From Pseudomonas sp. MM213 (lineage in GTDB: Bacteria; Pseudomonadota; Gammaproteobacteria; Pseudomonadales; Pseudomonadaceae), in the NCBI RefSeq assembly GCF_020423045.1, contig NZ_CP081943.1, positions 3,038,001 to 3,102,000 on the forward strand: 64,000 bases of DNA, given 5' to 3'. The position numbers and the translations under genes are program-made. Positions 40,090-49,584 of the stretch are shown in pieces. Each line of letters starts with the position of its first letter. Position 1 is the stretch's first letter. The notes under the pieces are model-generated. The model worked only from the letters and a program-made list of their open reading frames with translations, did not search any database and had not been told where the DNA came from.

Positions 40090-41715
40090 TTAGGCGCTCA
40101 AGCGCGCCGTCACTTCATTCAACTGCCCCGACAACCCGTGCAGGTTGTGGCTGGCGGCTTCAGTGCGTTGCACGTTGTCGAGGTTGGTACTGGCGATGCT
40201 GGTGATCTCGGTGAGGTTGCGCGAGATGTCTTCGGCGACCGAAGTCTGCTCTTCGGCGGCGGTGGCGATCTGGCGGTTCATGTCGCGAATCGCTTCCACG
40301 GCATGCGTGATGCGCTCCAGCATGGCGCCGGCCTCGGTCACTTGCTGAACGCTTTCCTCGCTACGCGACTGGCCGCTTTCTATCGCCTGAGCCGCGTCCA
40401 CCGCACCGGTTTGCACGGTCTGGATGATCTGGTTGATCTCGATGATCGACGCCGCCGTGCGCTGGGCCAGGCTGCGTACTTCATCGGCCACCACGGCAAA
40501 ACCGCGCCCCGCCTCACCGGCACGCGCCGCTTCGATGGCGGCGTTGAGTGCCAGCAGGTTGGTTTGCTCGGCGATGCCGCGAATCACTTCCAGCACCTTG
40601 CCGATGCGGCCGCTGTCGGTTTCCAGTTGGCGGATGACGGTCGCCGTGTTGGCGATTTCGCCGCGCATGCGAGTGATGGTGTGGATGGTGCCCTGCATGA
40701 CTTTTTCGCCTTGTTGGGCGGACTGGTCGGCATCGTCGGCGGCACGTGCCGCATCAGCGGCGTGACGTGCGACTTCCTGAGCAGTGGCAGACATTTCGTT
40801 CATCGCTGTGGCCACCTGATCAGTGCGGTTGAACTGTTCGTTGGTGCCACTGGCCATGAGGCTGGCGATCGAATTCAACTCACTGCTGGCGCCGTCCAGA
40901 TCCTTGGCACTGACCTGTAAGCGGCTGAAAGTTTCAGCGAGGAAATCACGCAGCGTATTGGCCGCAATCGCCAGTTTGCCCAGCTCGTCCTGGCGGGTGC
41001 TGGCCACGCGTTCGGCAAACTTGCCCTGGGCAAGTTGCGCCACGTAGTCGATCAATTTGCGGATCGGTTCAACCAGGTTGCGATTGACCAGCCACAGGCT
41101 CAACAGCCCGATCAACAAGCCCGAAGCGAGCATCACAATGATGCCCAGCAACACGGTGCGATCTGCGCTGGCGCTGATCAGCTTCGACTGCTCGACGCCC
41201 TGTTTGCGCAATTCGCTGACCAGTTCACTCATCTGATCGCTGGCTGCACGGTCGACACCTTTGACTGCCGTGTCGCCCGCCGTTGGATCGGCACCGGCCG
41301 CCACGTAGGCATCGCGACCCTTCTGGTATGCCGCGCCCAACTGACGATGCTCGTCACGCAGGCGTTCGATGCGGGTCTTGAGTTGCGGCTCAATGCCCTT
41401 CTGCCCGGCCAGTTCGCCGAGGATGCCCTGCACCTCGCGCTGACGGTCTTCGAATTGCTTCCAGTATTTGTCCAGGTCTGCCGGTTGCTTGCCACGCAGC
41501 AGAACGTTTTTCCATTCCTGCACCTGCACCTTGAATTGCAGGTTGGCTTCATCGATCAATTGCGAAGTGTGCAGCGGACCGTCAATGAGATTCGCGTAGC
41601 TTTGAACGCCATTCGACAGAAAGTGAAAACAGGCCAGAGCGATCAACAGCATCGCAAACAGGCTGCCGCTCAACAGGGCGAGAATTTGCGCTCTCAAGGA
41701 CTTTTGCAAAGACAT
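40090..41715 (-). CDS. Transmembrane methyl-accepting chemotaxis protein
   Basis: This 541-residue chemoreceptor has a first membrane helix at about residues 10-32, a mostly helical periplasmic sensor of about 150 residues, a second helix around 187-210, HAMP ([20 protein letters not shown]) and the methylation/signalling domain with the hallmark [20 protein letters not shown]. The periplasmic region resembles four-helix-bundle sensors, so the ligand cannot be told. No C-terminal CheR pentapeptide is present. I start at ATG 41715 ([10 protein letters not shown]). Confidence 0.92.
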   Translation of the reverse strand: MSLQKSLRAQILALLSGSLFAMLLIALACFHFLSNGVQSYANLIDGPLHTSQLIDEANLQFKVQVQEWKNVLLRGKQPADLDKYWKQFEDRQREVQGILGELAGQKGIEPQLKTRIERLRDEHRQLGAAYQKGRDAYVAAGADPTAGDTAVKGVDRAASDQMSELVSELRKQGVEQSKLISASADRTVLLGIIVMLASGLLIGLLSLWLVNRNLVEPIRKLIDYVAQLAQGKFAERVASTRQDELGKLAIAANTLRDFLAETFSRLQVSAKDLDGASSELNSIASLMASGTNEQFNRTDQVATAMNEMSATAQEVARHAADAARAADDADQSAQQGEKVMQGTIHTITRMRGEIANTATVIRQLETDSGRIGKVLEVIRGIAEQTNLLALNAAIEAARAGEAGRGFAVVADEVRSLAQRTAASIIEINQIIQTVQTGAVDAAQAIESGQSRSEESVQQVTEAGAMLERITHAVEAIRDMNRQIATAAEEQTSVAEDISRNLTEITSIASTNLDNVQRTEAASHNLHGLSGQLNEVTARLSA

Positions 41716-41806
41716 CGGAAGGTACTCGTGACAGGAATGAGGCACGCCTTGGGGGGCGTGAAAGTAATCCGGACATTCCCTGTCTACAGCGTCGAACGCA
41801 TGCTTT

Positions 41807-41910
41807 TGTAGGAGCCGGCTTGCTGGCGATAGCGTCCGGTCAGTCGGGAAATCTATTGACTGGCAGCACGCTATCGTCGGAACGCCGCCCGCAGCAAGCT
41901 GGCTCCTACG
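41807..41910. repeat. REPIN (type C)
   Basis: TGTAGGAGCCGGCTTGCTGG at left and its diverged inverse complement (CAGCAAGCTGGCTCCTACG) at right, with the centre also partly paired (GATAGCGTCC against a CTATCG). It lies in the 358-base gap between the divergent MCP and ZntB-like genes. Confidence 0.85.
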
Positions 41911-41982
41911 AGATCGGCGTGTCAGGGCCGTTCTTGAGCGGTTCCGACCGCCGGTAGAAGGCACTTGGCCAGCCACACGAAG

Positions 41983-42000
41983 CTGTCACAAAACTGTCAA
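41983..42000 (+). promoter_or_regulatory. Pho box upstream of the ZntB-like gene
   Basis: CTGTCACAAAACTGTCAA consists of two CTGTCA-type direct repeats 11 bases apart, the PhoB-binding pattern. It points toward the + strand gene at 42074, whose start is 74 bases on; a GATGAT at 42011-42016 could serve as the -10. Confidence 0.65.
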
Positions 42001-42073
42001 GACGCCTTGCGATGATGCGGCTCAAGTGAACCTGTGAAACCCGCGACAGGCCGCCTCCTCACAGCGAGACCTC

Positions 42074-43096
42074 ATGAACCACAGCATCGACCAAAGCCAT
42101 CGCGACCCGGACCTGTTCGGTCTGCTGTACGGTTTCAGTTTTCGTCCCGGCGAACGCGGTCGGGAAATCGATTCGGCCATGGCGTTGCGGTCCCTGCAAC
42201 AACCGGACGACAGCGACGAATTTCTCTGGCTGCACCTGAACCTCGCTCATGCCGCGTGCGAGCGCTGGATGAAAAGTCATCTGGAATTGCCCGACAAGTT
42301 TTTCGAAGCCTTGCATGAAGGCTCGCGTTCGACGCGCATCGAGCATGTCGATTCGGCGTTGCTGGCGGTGGTCAACGACGTGGTGTTCAACCTCAGCAGC
42401 ATGGTCTCTTCGGATGTGTCGACGCTGTGGGTGTGTGCGCGCAGTCGGCTGATCATCAGCGCACGCCTGCAACCGCTGCACTCGGTGGACAAGTTGCGCT
42501 CCTCGGTGAAGGCCGGTGAGCGCTTTCGCTCGCCGCTGGAATTGCTCGTGCATTTGCTGCGCGACCAGGGCGAAGTGCTGACGCAGATCGTGCGCAAGAC
42601 CAGCCTCAGTGTCGATCAGATAGAAGACGAACTGCTGTCCTCGCGGCTGTCGACCAACCGCGCAGAGCTGGGCGCCAATCGCCGGGTGCTGGTGCGCTTG
42701 CAACGGCTGCTGGCGCTGGAGCCGGGCTCGTTGCTGCGCCTGCTCAATCGCCCGCCGCAATGGTTGCAGAAGGAAGACGTGAAGGAGCTGCGCAAGTCCA
42801 CCGAGGAGTTTGCGCTGATCATCAACGACCTCACGGCGCTGGGTGAGCGGATCAAGCTGTTGCAGGAAGAGATTGCCGCCAACCTCAACGAGCAAAGCAA
42901 CCGCACGCTGTTCACCTTGACCGTAGTCACAGTGCTGGCCTTGCCGATCAACATCATTGCCGGTTTTTTTGGCATGAACGTGGGGGGCGTGCCGCTATCG
43001 CAGGACCCGGAGGGGTTCTGGATCCTGGTGGCCTTGGTCGCGACGTTTACGGTGATTGCGGGGCGTTGGGCATTCAAAAAACGCGAGGATTATTAA
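42074..43096 (+). CDS. zntB: CorA-family divalent-cation transporter, ZntB-like
   Basis: This 340-residue inner-membrane protein has a large cytosolic N-terminal domain and two C-terminal helices (TLTVVTVLALPINIIAGFFG and WILVALVATFTVIAGRWAF), with the family GMN signature in GFFGMNVGGVPL. ZntB members carry zinc, often inward with protons, while CorA members carry magnesium; the N-terminus (FGLLYGFSFRPGERGREID) fits the ZntB branch better. A Pho box lies 74 bases upstream, an unusual setting for a metal transporter. Confidence 0.85.
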   Translation: MNHSIDQSHRDPDLFGLLYGFSFRPGERGREIDSAMALRSLQQPDDSDEFLWLHLNLAHAACERWMKSHLELPDKFFEALHEGSRSTRIEHVDSALLAVVNDVVFNLSSMVSSDVSTLWVCARSRLIISARLQPLHSVDKLRSSVKAGERFRSPLELLVHLLRDQGEVLTQIVRKTSLSVDQIEDELLSSRLSTNRAELGANRRVLVRLQRLLALEPGSLLRLLNRPPQWLQKEDVKELRKSTEEFALIINDLTALGERIKLLQEEIAANLNEQSNRTLFTLTVVTVLALPINIIAGFFGMNVGGVPLSQDPEGFWILVALVATFTVIAGRWAFKKREDY

Positions 43097-43110
43097 GCAA
43101 CCACCACCTC

Positions 43111-43200
43111 TGTAGGAGCGAGGCTTGCCCGCGAATGAGGCGCCGCGGTATGCCTGATACACCGCGATATCGTTCTTCGCGGGCAAGCCTCGCTCCTACA
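43111..43200. repeat. REPIN (type A)
   Basis: This is an inverted pair of type A REPs between the ZntB-like gene and pit; the inner parts also pair (CGCGGTATG against the later CACCGCG). Confidence 0.9.
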
Positions 43201-43288
43201 GGGACGGTGTCAAGTTCGGATCGGTGGTATCAGCAAAAAACCCAAACACTGACCCAACGCAGCCTCCCTGTAATATTTAGCAACGATC

Positions 43289-44938
43289 ATGACCGACACA
43301 CTTCCCTCCTCAGGATTGTCCGGCATGGCTACTCCTTCCTTTTCCGCTGCCCAGGCGCCCGCCAGCAGCGCCAGACCGCAGCTCGACAAGAAACCCAACC
43401 TGTTCACCCTGGTGATTTTCTTCGGTGTACTGGCCAGTGGACTGTTGTTCACCGCGTACAGCCTGATGCACGACATGAGCGAACTCGGCACGGTGGTCAC
43501 CACCTGGACGCCGTTTCTGCTGCTGGGCGTGGCGCTGCTGATCGCGCTGGGCTTTGAGTTCGTCAACGGTTTCCACGACACCGCCAACGCGGTGGCCACG
43601 GTGATTTACACCAACTCGATGCCGCCGAATTTCGCAGTGGCCTGGTCCGGGTTCTTCAACTTCCTGGGGGTGTTGCTGTCCAGCGGCGCGGTGGCGTTCG
43701 GCATCATCGCCCTGCTGCCGGTGGAGCTGATTCTGCAGGTCGGTTCGTCCGCCGGGTTCGCGATGATTTTCGCCCTGCTGATCGCCGCGATCCTGTGGAA
43801 CCTCGGCACCTGGTGGCTGGGCTTGCCGGCGTCGTCGTCGCACACGCTGATCGGTTCGATCATTGGTGTCGGCGTGGCCAATGCCCTGATGCATGGCCGC
43901 GATGGCACCAGCGGCGTGGACTGGGCGCAGGCCACCAAGATCGGTTATGCGCTGTTGCTCTCGCCGCTGGTCGGCTTTGGTTTTGCCGCGCTGTTGCTGC
44001 TGGCCTTGCGCGCCTTCGTCAAGAATCGCGCGCTGTACAAGGCGCCAAAAGGCAACACGCCGCCACCGTGGTGGATTCGCGGCATGCTGATCGTGACCTG
44101 CACCGGCGTGTCGTTTGCCCACGGTTCCAACGATGGCCAGAAAGGCATGGGCCTGATCATGCTGATTCTGGTCGGCACGCTGCCCATGGCCTATGCGCTG
44201 AACCGCACCATGCCGGCCGATCAGGCCTTGCAGTTCGCCGCCGTCGCCGAAGTCACCCAGCAAGCACTGGTGAAAAATTCGCCGCTGCCGGCACCGGCCG
44301 ACCCGCGTGCGGTGTTGTCTGACTACGTGCGCAGCAAGGAGGCCGCGCCGCAACTGATCCCGGCCCTCGCCGCGCTCACCGGCCGTATCGGTGCCGAGGT
44401 CAAGGGTTACGGCTCGTTGTCCAAAGTGCCCGCCGAAGCCGTGGGTAACGTGCGTAACGACATGTACCTGGCCAGCGAAACCATTCGCCTGATGGACAAG
44501 AACAAGGTCGGCAACTTCGACGCCGACACCAGCGGCAAGCTGCAACTGTTCAAGCAGCAGATCGACAATTCGACGCGGTTTATTCCGTTGTGGGTAAAGA
44601 TCGCGGTGGCGATTGCCCTGGGCCTGGGCACCATGGTCGGCTGGAAACGCATTGTGGTGACGGTCGGTGAAAAGATCGGCAAGTCCCACCTGACCTACGC
44701 GCAAGGCGCCTCGGCGGAAACCGTGGCCATGCTGACCATCGGCGCGGCGGACATGTTCGGATTGCCGGTGTCGACCACCCACGTGTTGTCTTCAGGGGTG
44801 GCCGGGACCATGGTCGCCAACGGCGGCGGCTTGCAGATGAAGACCATCCGCAATCTGCTGATGGCGTGGGTGTTGACCTTGCCGGCGGCGATTGTGCTGT
44901 CGGGCAGTTTGTATTGGTTGTTCACCCAAATCTTCTAG
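43289..44938 (+). CDS. pit: Pit-family inorganic phosphate transporter
   Basis: This low-affinity, proton-coupled phosphate carrier sits in the inner membrane. The protein has 549 residues with about eleven membrane helices in two halves. The duplicated PiT signatures are visible as LGFEFVNGFHDTANAVATVI and VSFAHGSNDGQKGMGLIM in the first half, and GASAETVAMLTIGAADMFGL near the end, with a hydrophilic insert at about 325-420. The ATG at 43289 was used; a second ATG twelve codons on (MATPSF) is possible. REPINs flank it. Confidence 0.92.
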   Translation: MTDTLPSSGLSGMATPSFSAAQAPASSARPQLDKKPNLFTLVIFFGVLASGLLFTAYSLMHDMSELGTVVTTWTPFLLLGVALLIALGFEFVNGFHDTANAVATVIYTNSMPPNFAVAWSGFFNFLGVLLSSGAVAFGIIALLPVELILQVGSSAGFAMIFALLIAAILWNLGTWWLGLPASSSHTLIGSIIGVGVANALMHGRDGTSGVDWAQATKIGYALLLSPLVGFGFAALLLLALRAFVKNRALYKAPKGNTPPPWWIRGMLIVTCTGVSFAHGSNDGQKGMGLIMLILVGTLPMAYALNRTMPADQALQFAAVAEVTQQALVKNSPLPAPADPRAVLSDYVRSKEAAPQLIPALAALTGRIGAEVKGYGSLSKVPAEAVGNVRNDMYLASETIRLMDKNKVGNFDADTSGKLQLFKQQIDNSTRFIPLWVKIAVAIALGLGTMVGWKRIVVTVGEKIGKSHLTYAQGASAETVAMLTIGAADMFGLPVSTTHVLSSGVAGTMVANGGGLQMKTIRNLLMAWVLTLPAAIVLSGSLYWLFTQIF

Positions 44939-44954
44939 TTTCAACACTGCCCTC

Positions 44955-45048
44955 TGTAGGAGCGAGGCTTGCCCGCGAAGGCGGTGTGTCAGTCGACAAC
45001 ATTTGTTGAATGACACACCGCCTTCGCGGGCAAGCCTCGCTCCTACAG
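44955..45048. repeat. REPIN (type A)
   Basis: This long inverted pair of type A REPs has extended inner pairing (GGCGGTGTGTCA against TGACACACCGCC). It lies after pit, within a 252-base gap before the oxygenase gene. Confidence 0.9.
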
Positions 45049-45190
45049 GGGATTTTTTTGTCTGGAGAATGCTTTTCGTCGCAAATTCAGGGGATTGCGC
45101 TTTTATTGATCCTCCGCCCACCGGATTGCACTTCAGTTTGCTAACGTGTGGCCGACTCTTAAGAGACTCGATGTATTCAGGAGAGGAACC

Positions 45191-46057
45191 GTGAATCTGT
45201 ACATCAATCAGCTTCAACACAAAGCTGACTTCAAAGAAGCCATCTATGGCGGCGACATCTTCCTGAACACACAACTGCGCGCCGCCAAAGAGCTGTGCGC
45301 GTTCGCCCAGGAAAGCATCACCGCTGCCTTCGACGGCGAGACCAACCACCAGGCGCTGCACACGCTGATGCCGGTGGAAGAATTCGTCGTACTGGTGACG
45401 CGCCTCAAGGGCCAGTTCACCAACAGCCTGCGTGCCAAAGAACTGATTCGCAGCTTCACCGAAGAGATCGGTGCCGCCCCCGAAGAATTCATCTTCGACG
45501 TACCGCGTATCCGCGTCGTGCCCAACTACGACTACCTGCATGCGGGCGTCAGCTATGCCTACAAGCCGCATCGCGATACCTGGTACGGCGGCGTCGACTG
45601 CCAGATCAATACCTGGATGCCGGTCTACACGATCCAGCCTGACCAGACCATGATGATCAACCCGGCCTACTTCGATGCCCCGGTGAAAAACACCTCGGCA
45701 CAATGGAGCCTGTCGGACTGGATTGGCGTACAACGTCAACGCGCCAAGGACAACGTCAAGGAAGAGGCACGCCAACACCCGGTGCCCACCGAAGCGATCA
45801 ACACCGCGTCCGAAATTCGCATCGCCGGCAACACCGCCGAGATGCTGGTTTTCTCGGGCTCACACCTGCACGGCACGGTGCCCAACTACACGCAACAAAC
45901 CCGTTTCAGCGTGGATTTCCGCCTGATGCACCTCGACGACCTCAAGCACAAGCGCGGCGCGATCAACGTCGACAGCGCCTGCCCTGACGTCGGCGCAGGT
46001 TTCAAAGACTATTTCCACGCCCACGACTTTTCTAATTTCCAAGGAATCGAAGCATGA
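45191..46057 (+). CDS. Putative Fe(II)/2-oxoglutarate-type oxygenase
   Basis: I do not recognise the exact family of this 288-residue protein. An HxD motif, His127 and Asp129 in YKPHRDTWYGG, a later histidine (His227) in GSHLHGTVPNYTQQ and an arginine (Arg238) in TRFSVDFRLMH together resemble the metal and 2-oxoglutarate ligands of PhyH-like dioxygenases. The start is GTG at 45191, with GGAGAGGAA upstream. It overlaps the methyltransferase gene by four bases (ATGA), so the two enzymes very probably act on one product. No signal peptide is visible. Confidence 0.6.
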   Translation: MNLYINQLQHKADFKEAIYGGDIFLNTQLRAAKELCAFAQESITAAFDGETNHQALHTLMPVEEFVVLVTRLKGQFTNSLRAKELIRSFTEEIGAAPEEFIFDVPRIRVVPNYDYLHAGVSYAYKPHRDTWYGGVDCQINTWMPVYTIQPDQTMMINPAYFDAPVKNTSAQWSLSDWIGVQRQRAKDNVKEEARQHPVPTEAINTASEIRIAGNTAEMLVFSGSHLHGTVPNYTQQTRFSVDFRLMHLDDLKHKRGAINVDSACPDVGAGFKDYFHAHDFSNFQGIEA

Positions 46058-46776
46058 CCAAGCGTCGCATCACGCCTGCCGAGGCCCAGTACAACGAAAC
46101 CCGTACCAACGTTCTGAAACGGGTCGATGCCGAGTACGTGGCCGACGCACCGTTCGTCTTCGCCAACCGCATCGGCGTGACCGCTGCACTGTCGCGTATG
46201 GAACTGTTCAAGAAAGTCGCTGAAGTACCGGGCGCGATCATCGAGTGCGGCGTGTACAAGGGCAACTCGCTGATGCTGTACATGCACTTGTCGATGATCC
46301 TGGAACCGTACGCGATCAACCGTTCGATCGTGGGCTTCGACACCTTCGAAGGCTTCCAGAGCATCGACAAGAAAGAAGACCCGGCCGACGTCAACGAGAC
46401 CATGTTCGCCGACACCGACCAGTCGCTGATCCAGGACATGATCGACGCCAACGACCTGCTGCGCCCGGTCAACCGCATCCCGCGTTGCGAACTGGTCAAG
46501 GGCGACATCGTCAAGACCGTGCCGGAGTGGGTCAAGACCCGTCCGGACCTGGTCGTGGCCATGCTGATCCTCGACACCGACCTGTACGAATCGACCAAAG
46601 TCGCGCTGGAAACCTTCCTGCCGTACATGCCAAAAGGCGCCATCGTGGTGCTGGACGAAGTCGCTTACCGCAACTTCCCGGGCGAAACCAAAGCCCTGCG
46701 TGAAGTGCTCGACCTGAACAAGATCGAGCTCAAGCGTCTGCCGTTTGATAGCTGCGTAGGCTACTTCCACGTCTAA
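46054..46776 (+). CDS. TylF/MycF-family O-methyltransferase
   Basis: This 240-residue SAM-dependent methyltransferase resembles the TylF/MycF family, which methylates sugar hydroxyls in macrolides and some surface glycans. IIECGVYKGNSLMLY is the SAM-binding loop, IVGFDTFEGFQSID follows it, and MLILDTDLYESTKVALETF carries the metal-binding aspartates. It is translationally coupled to the oxygenase before it. No glycosyltransferase or biosynthesis genes lie nearby, so the substrate is unknown. Confidence 0.85.
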   Translation: MTKRRITPAEAQYNETRTNVLKRVDAEYVADAPFVFANRIGVTAALSRMELFKKVAEVPGAIIECGVYKGNSLMLYMHLSMILEPYAINRSIVGFDTFEGFQSIDKKEDPADVNETMFADTDQSLIQDMIDANDLLRPVNRIPRCELVKGDIVKTVPEWVKTRPDLVVAMLILDTDLYESTKVALETFLPYMPKGAIVVLDEVAYRNFPGETKALREVLDLNKIELKRLPFDSCVGYFHV

Positions 46777-46784
46777 CGCTCCCT

Positions 46785-46812
46785 TGTAGGAGCCAGCTTG
46801 CTGGCTCCTACA
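46785..46812. repeat. Minimal REP palindrome (type C)
   Basis: TGTAGGAGCCAGC, two bases, then its exact inverse complement: a perfect 13-base-arm palindrome. It lies between the convergent methyltransferase and PACE genes and may end both transcripts. Confidence 0.85.
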
Positions 46813-46822
46813 GGGTTTGTTT

Positions 46823-47260
46823 TCAGGTTTCGCAAGACTCTCGCATCACCATTCGTTCGCGCACTACGTCATACACCCAGTGGTAAACGTAGGTGTACGG
46901 CAGGAAAAACAGCAGCACCCCGATATCCAGCAAGAACGCCTGCCACAGGCTGACGTTGAGCCACCAGGCAATCAGCGGCACGCCGACCGCCACCAACCCG
47001 CCTTCAAACAGCAGCGCATGAACGACTCGCGTCCAGGCGTTGTGCGCAATCTCGAATCGCGTCAGCACGCGGTCAAAAATCCCGTTGAAGATCACGTTCC
47101 AGGCCAGGGCCAGCGCCGCAATGACAACGGTGACGACGCCCATGTCGAGCATCGGCTTGTCCATGATCCACGCCAGCAACGGGGTGCAGATCACGATGGC
47201 CAGCAGTTCAAAGCCGATGGCCTGAAAAATACGTTCAGTGATGGATTTGTTGGCGTTCAT
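46823..47260 (-). CDS. PACE-family multidrug efflux transporter
   Basis: This 145-residue inner-membrane protein has four predicted helices in two repeated pairs, of the proteobacterial antimicrobial compound efflux (PACE, AceI-like) family. The repeats start SITERIFQAIGFELLAIVIC and RVVHALLFEGGLVAVGVPLI, and the conserved VITWN-like segment is LAWNVIFNGIFDR. The ATG at 47260 (MNANKSITERI) has AGGGAG upstream; a longer reading from 47293 is less likely. AceI exports chlorhexidine, but the substrate here is not known. The divergent LysR gene is its probable regulator. Confidence 0.88.
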   Translation of the reverse strand: MNANKSITERIFQAIGFELLAIVICTPLLAWIMDKPMLDMGVVTVVIAALALAWNVIFNGIFDRVLTRFEIAHNAWTRVVHALLFEGGLVAVGVPLIAWWLNVSLWQAFLLDIGVLLFFLPYTYVYHWVYDVVRERMVMRESCET

Positions 47261-47350
47261 GAGCAGAACTCCCTGAGTGACTGTGGTTGCCATGATCCAT
47301 CCTCACGCCGATACTTCATAACCAATAACCATCGATCAAGGCGATAGTTC

Positions 47351-48205
47351 ATGGCCTCTCAGGAAGTGTTGCAGGCGTTTGTGCAAGCGGCGACCCAGGG
47401 CTCGTTTTCCGCGGCGGCGCGCAAACTGGGGCGCAGTCAGTCAACCGTCAGTGCTGCGGTGGCGAGCCTGGAGATCGATCTGAATCTGGTGTTGTTCGAC
47501 CGCAGCAGCCGCAAGCCCACGCTGACGCCGGCCGGGCACGTGATGTTGCAACGGGCCGAGGAAATCCTCGCGGCCACCAGCCGCCTGGAAATGACCGCCA
47601 GCCAACTCTCTCAGGGTGTCGAACCGAAGCTGACCGTAGCGATTTCCGACACCTATCAGTCCGACCGTTTCGAAGCGGCGCTCAGTGCGTTCGAGCAGCG
47701 TTACCCGGACCTGGAACTCGAATGCCTGATCGCCGAATGCGATGACCTGGTGGCGCTGGTGCAAAGCGGTCGGGCGCATGTGGCGTTCGCCGAGCAACAG
47801 GACAGTTACCCGCCGGACCTGGTCAGTTCGACGGTGCAGGAACGCACGGAAATCGCTTTGTTCGTGTCCCGTGAGCATCCGCTGGCGACCCTGACCGGAA
47901 TCGATCAGGAGCTGTTGCAGCAGCACCGGGAGCTGCGTCTGGCGACCATCGTCAATCCGTATGAAAGCCGGGCGAAGGGGCGCGTGTGGTCGGCACCGAG
48001 TTACTTGATGCTGCTGGAAATGGCTCAGGGTGGATTCGGCTGGGCGCCGTTGCCGCGATGGCTGGTGGGGCGGTTTGATGCCGGGACGCTGCAGGAGTTG
48101 AACGTGCGAGGGTGGCCGAAGCCGCTGTTCGTTGATGCGCTGTGGTCGCGGCTGCATCCGCCGGGGCCGGCGGGGAGTTGGTTGTTGGGCAAGATGTTGG
48201 AATAG
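47351..48205 (+). CDS. LysR-family regulator beside the PACE gene
   Basis: This 284-residue regulator has an N-terminal winged helix-turn-helix (GSFSAAARKLGRSQSTVSAAVASLE) and an effector-binding domain starting at KLTVAISDTYQSDRFEAAL. Divergence from the PACE gene, with a gap of 90 bases, is the standard arrangement for a LysR activator of that gene. The ligand is unknown. Confidence 0.88.
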   Translation: MASQEVLQAFVQAATQGSFSAAARKLGRSQSTVSAAVASLEIDLNLVLFDRSSRKPTLTPAGHVMLQRAEEILAATSRLEMTASQLSQGVEPKLTVAISDTYQSDRFEAALSAFEQRYPDLELECLIAECDDLVALVQSGRAHVAFAEQQDSYPPDLVSSTVQERTEIALFVSREHPLATLTGIDQELLQQHRELRLATIVNPYESRAKGRVWSAPSYLMLLEMAQGGFGWAPLPRWLVGRFDAGTLQELNVRGWPKPLFVDALWSRLHPPGPAGSWLLGKMLE

Positions 48206-48216
48206 CGGTGCGGCCA

Positions 48217-48283
48217 TTCGCGGGCAAGCCTCGCTCCTACGAAAGGTGTGATGAACTTGTAGGAGCGAGGCTTGCCCGCGAAG
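48217..48283. repeat. REPIN (type A)
   Basis: This is a compact inverted pair of type A REPs between the convergent LysR and sigma-factor genes. Confidence 0.9.
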
Positions 48284-48300
48284 GGGCCCGCCAAATCACC

Positions 48301-49536
48301 TCATTCCAACGCTCTGATCCGCGCCTCGATAAACCGCCGCTCCGGCACCTGCTGCGTCAATTCCAACGCCCGCTCATACGCCGCCCGCGCCTCGTCCACT
48401 CTGCCCAACTGCCGACAAAACTCCGCCCGCGCCGAATGCGCCAGGTGGTAATCCAGCAAATCTCCCCGCGCCAGAATCCCTTCAACCAACGTCAACCCCG
48501 CCAACGGTCCATCGCGCTTGGAGATCGCCGCCGCGCGATTCAGCTCAATCACCGGTGAAGGCACCGCCGCCAACAGCACATCATACAAACCCGCAATCTG
48601 CGCCCAGTCCGTCTCCCCCGCCGTCGGCGCTTCGGCATGCACCGCCGCAATCGCCGCTTGCAGGCAGTAAGGTCCGAATCGCCGCGAGGTCAACGCCCGC
48701 GCAATCAGCGCGCACCCTTCGGCAATCAACCCGGCATCCCACAGCGTACGGTCCTGCTCATCCAGCACAATCAGCTCGCCACTCGCCGACGTTCGCGCCG
48801 GGCGTCGTGACTCATGCAACAGCATCAGCGCCAGCAGGCCCATGACTTCGGGTTCGGGCAGCAATTCCATGACCAATCGACCGAGCCGGATGGCCTCTCG
48901 GGTCAGATCCTCGCGAGTCAGTTCAGCACCGATGGACGCCGAGTAACCTTCGTTGAACACCAGGTAAATCACCCGCAGCACGCTGTCGAGACGCTCAGGC
49001 AATTCCGCCAGGGTCGGCACCTGATAAGGGATTTTCGCGTCGCGGATTTTCGCCTTGGCACGCACAATGCGCTGGGCAATGGTGGCCGGTGCCGAGAGAA
49101 ACGCCCGGGCGATTTCTTCGGTGGTCAGGTCGCAGACTTCGCGCAACGTCAGCGGCACTTGAGCATCCGCCGCGAGTGCCGGGTGACAACAGGTGAAGAT
49201 CAAACGCAGGCGATCGTCTTCCACGTCTTCGTCACTCCAGTCGGCCTGCTCCAGCGCTTCCAGTTGCGCGATCAGCATCGGCCGGGACGCGGCAAACCGC
49301 GCGCGCCGACGCAAGCCGTCGATGGCCTTGAAGCGTCCGGTGGACACCAGCCAGGCACGCGGATTGTCCGGCACACCGTCACGCTGCCAACGCTCGACCG
49401 CGATGAAAAACGCCTCGTGCAGGGCCTCCTCGGCCAGATCGAAATCACCGAGCAAACGGATCAGGGTCGCGAGGATTCGCCGCGAGTCTTCGCGGTAAAC
49501 CTGCTCGACCCGAGCCTTGACCGACACGTCAGCCAT
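48301..49536 (-). CDS. ECF42-type RNA polymerase sigma factor
   Basis: This 411-residue ECF sigma factor has a long C-terminal extension. Region 2 is seen as LLGDFDLAEEALHEAFFIAV and RAWLVSTGRFKAIDGLRRRA, and region 4 as LTTEEIARAFLSAPATIAQR. The C-terminal 230 residues (LPERLDSVLRVIYLVFNEGY to a TPR-like end) mark the ECF42 group (DUF6596), which has no anti-sigma factor and is linked to DGPF/YciI-domain proteins. Such a gene lies just upstream, and a SnoaL-like gene before it, all reading the same way. Confidence 0.9.
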   Translation of the reverse strand: MADVSVKARVEQVYREDSRRILATLIRLLGDFDLAEEALHEAFFIAVERWQRDGVPDNPRAWLVSTGRFKAIDGLRRRARFAASRPMLIAQLEALEQADWSDEDVEDDRLRLIFTCCHPALAADAQVPLTLREVCDLTTEEIARAFLSAPATIAQRIVRAKAKIRDAKIPYQVPTLAELPERLDSVLRVIYLVFNEGYSASIGAELTREDLTREAIRLGRLVMELLPEPEVMGLLALMLLHESRRPARTSASGELIVLDEQDRTLWDAGLIAEGCALIARALTSRRFGPYCLQAAIAAVHAEAPTAGETDWAQIAGLYDVLLAAVPSPVIELNRAAAISKRDGPLAGLTLVEGILARGDLLDYHLAHSARAEFCRQLGRVDEARAAYERALELTQQVPERRFIEARIRALE

Positions 49537-49584
49537 CAGTACCGATGGCCTTCAATCACCCACATCACCACGCAAACCTCCTTA

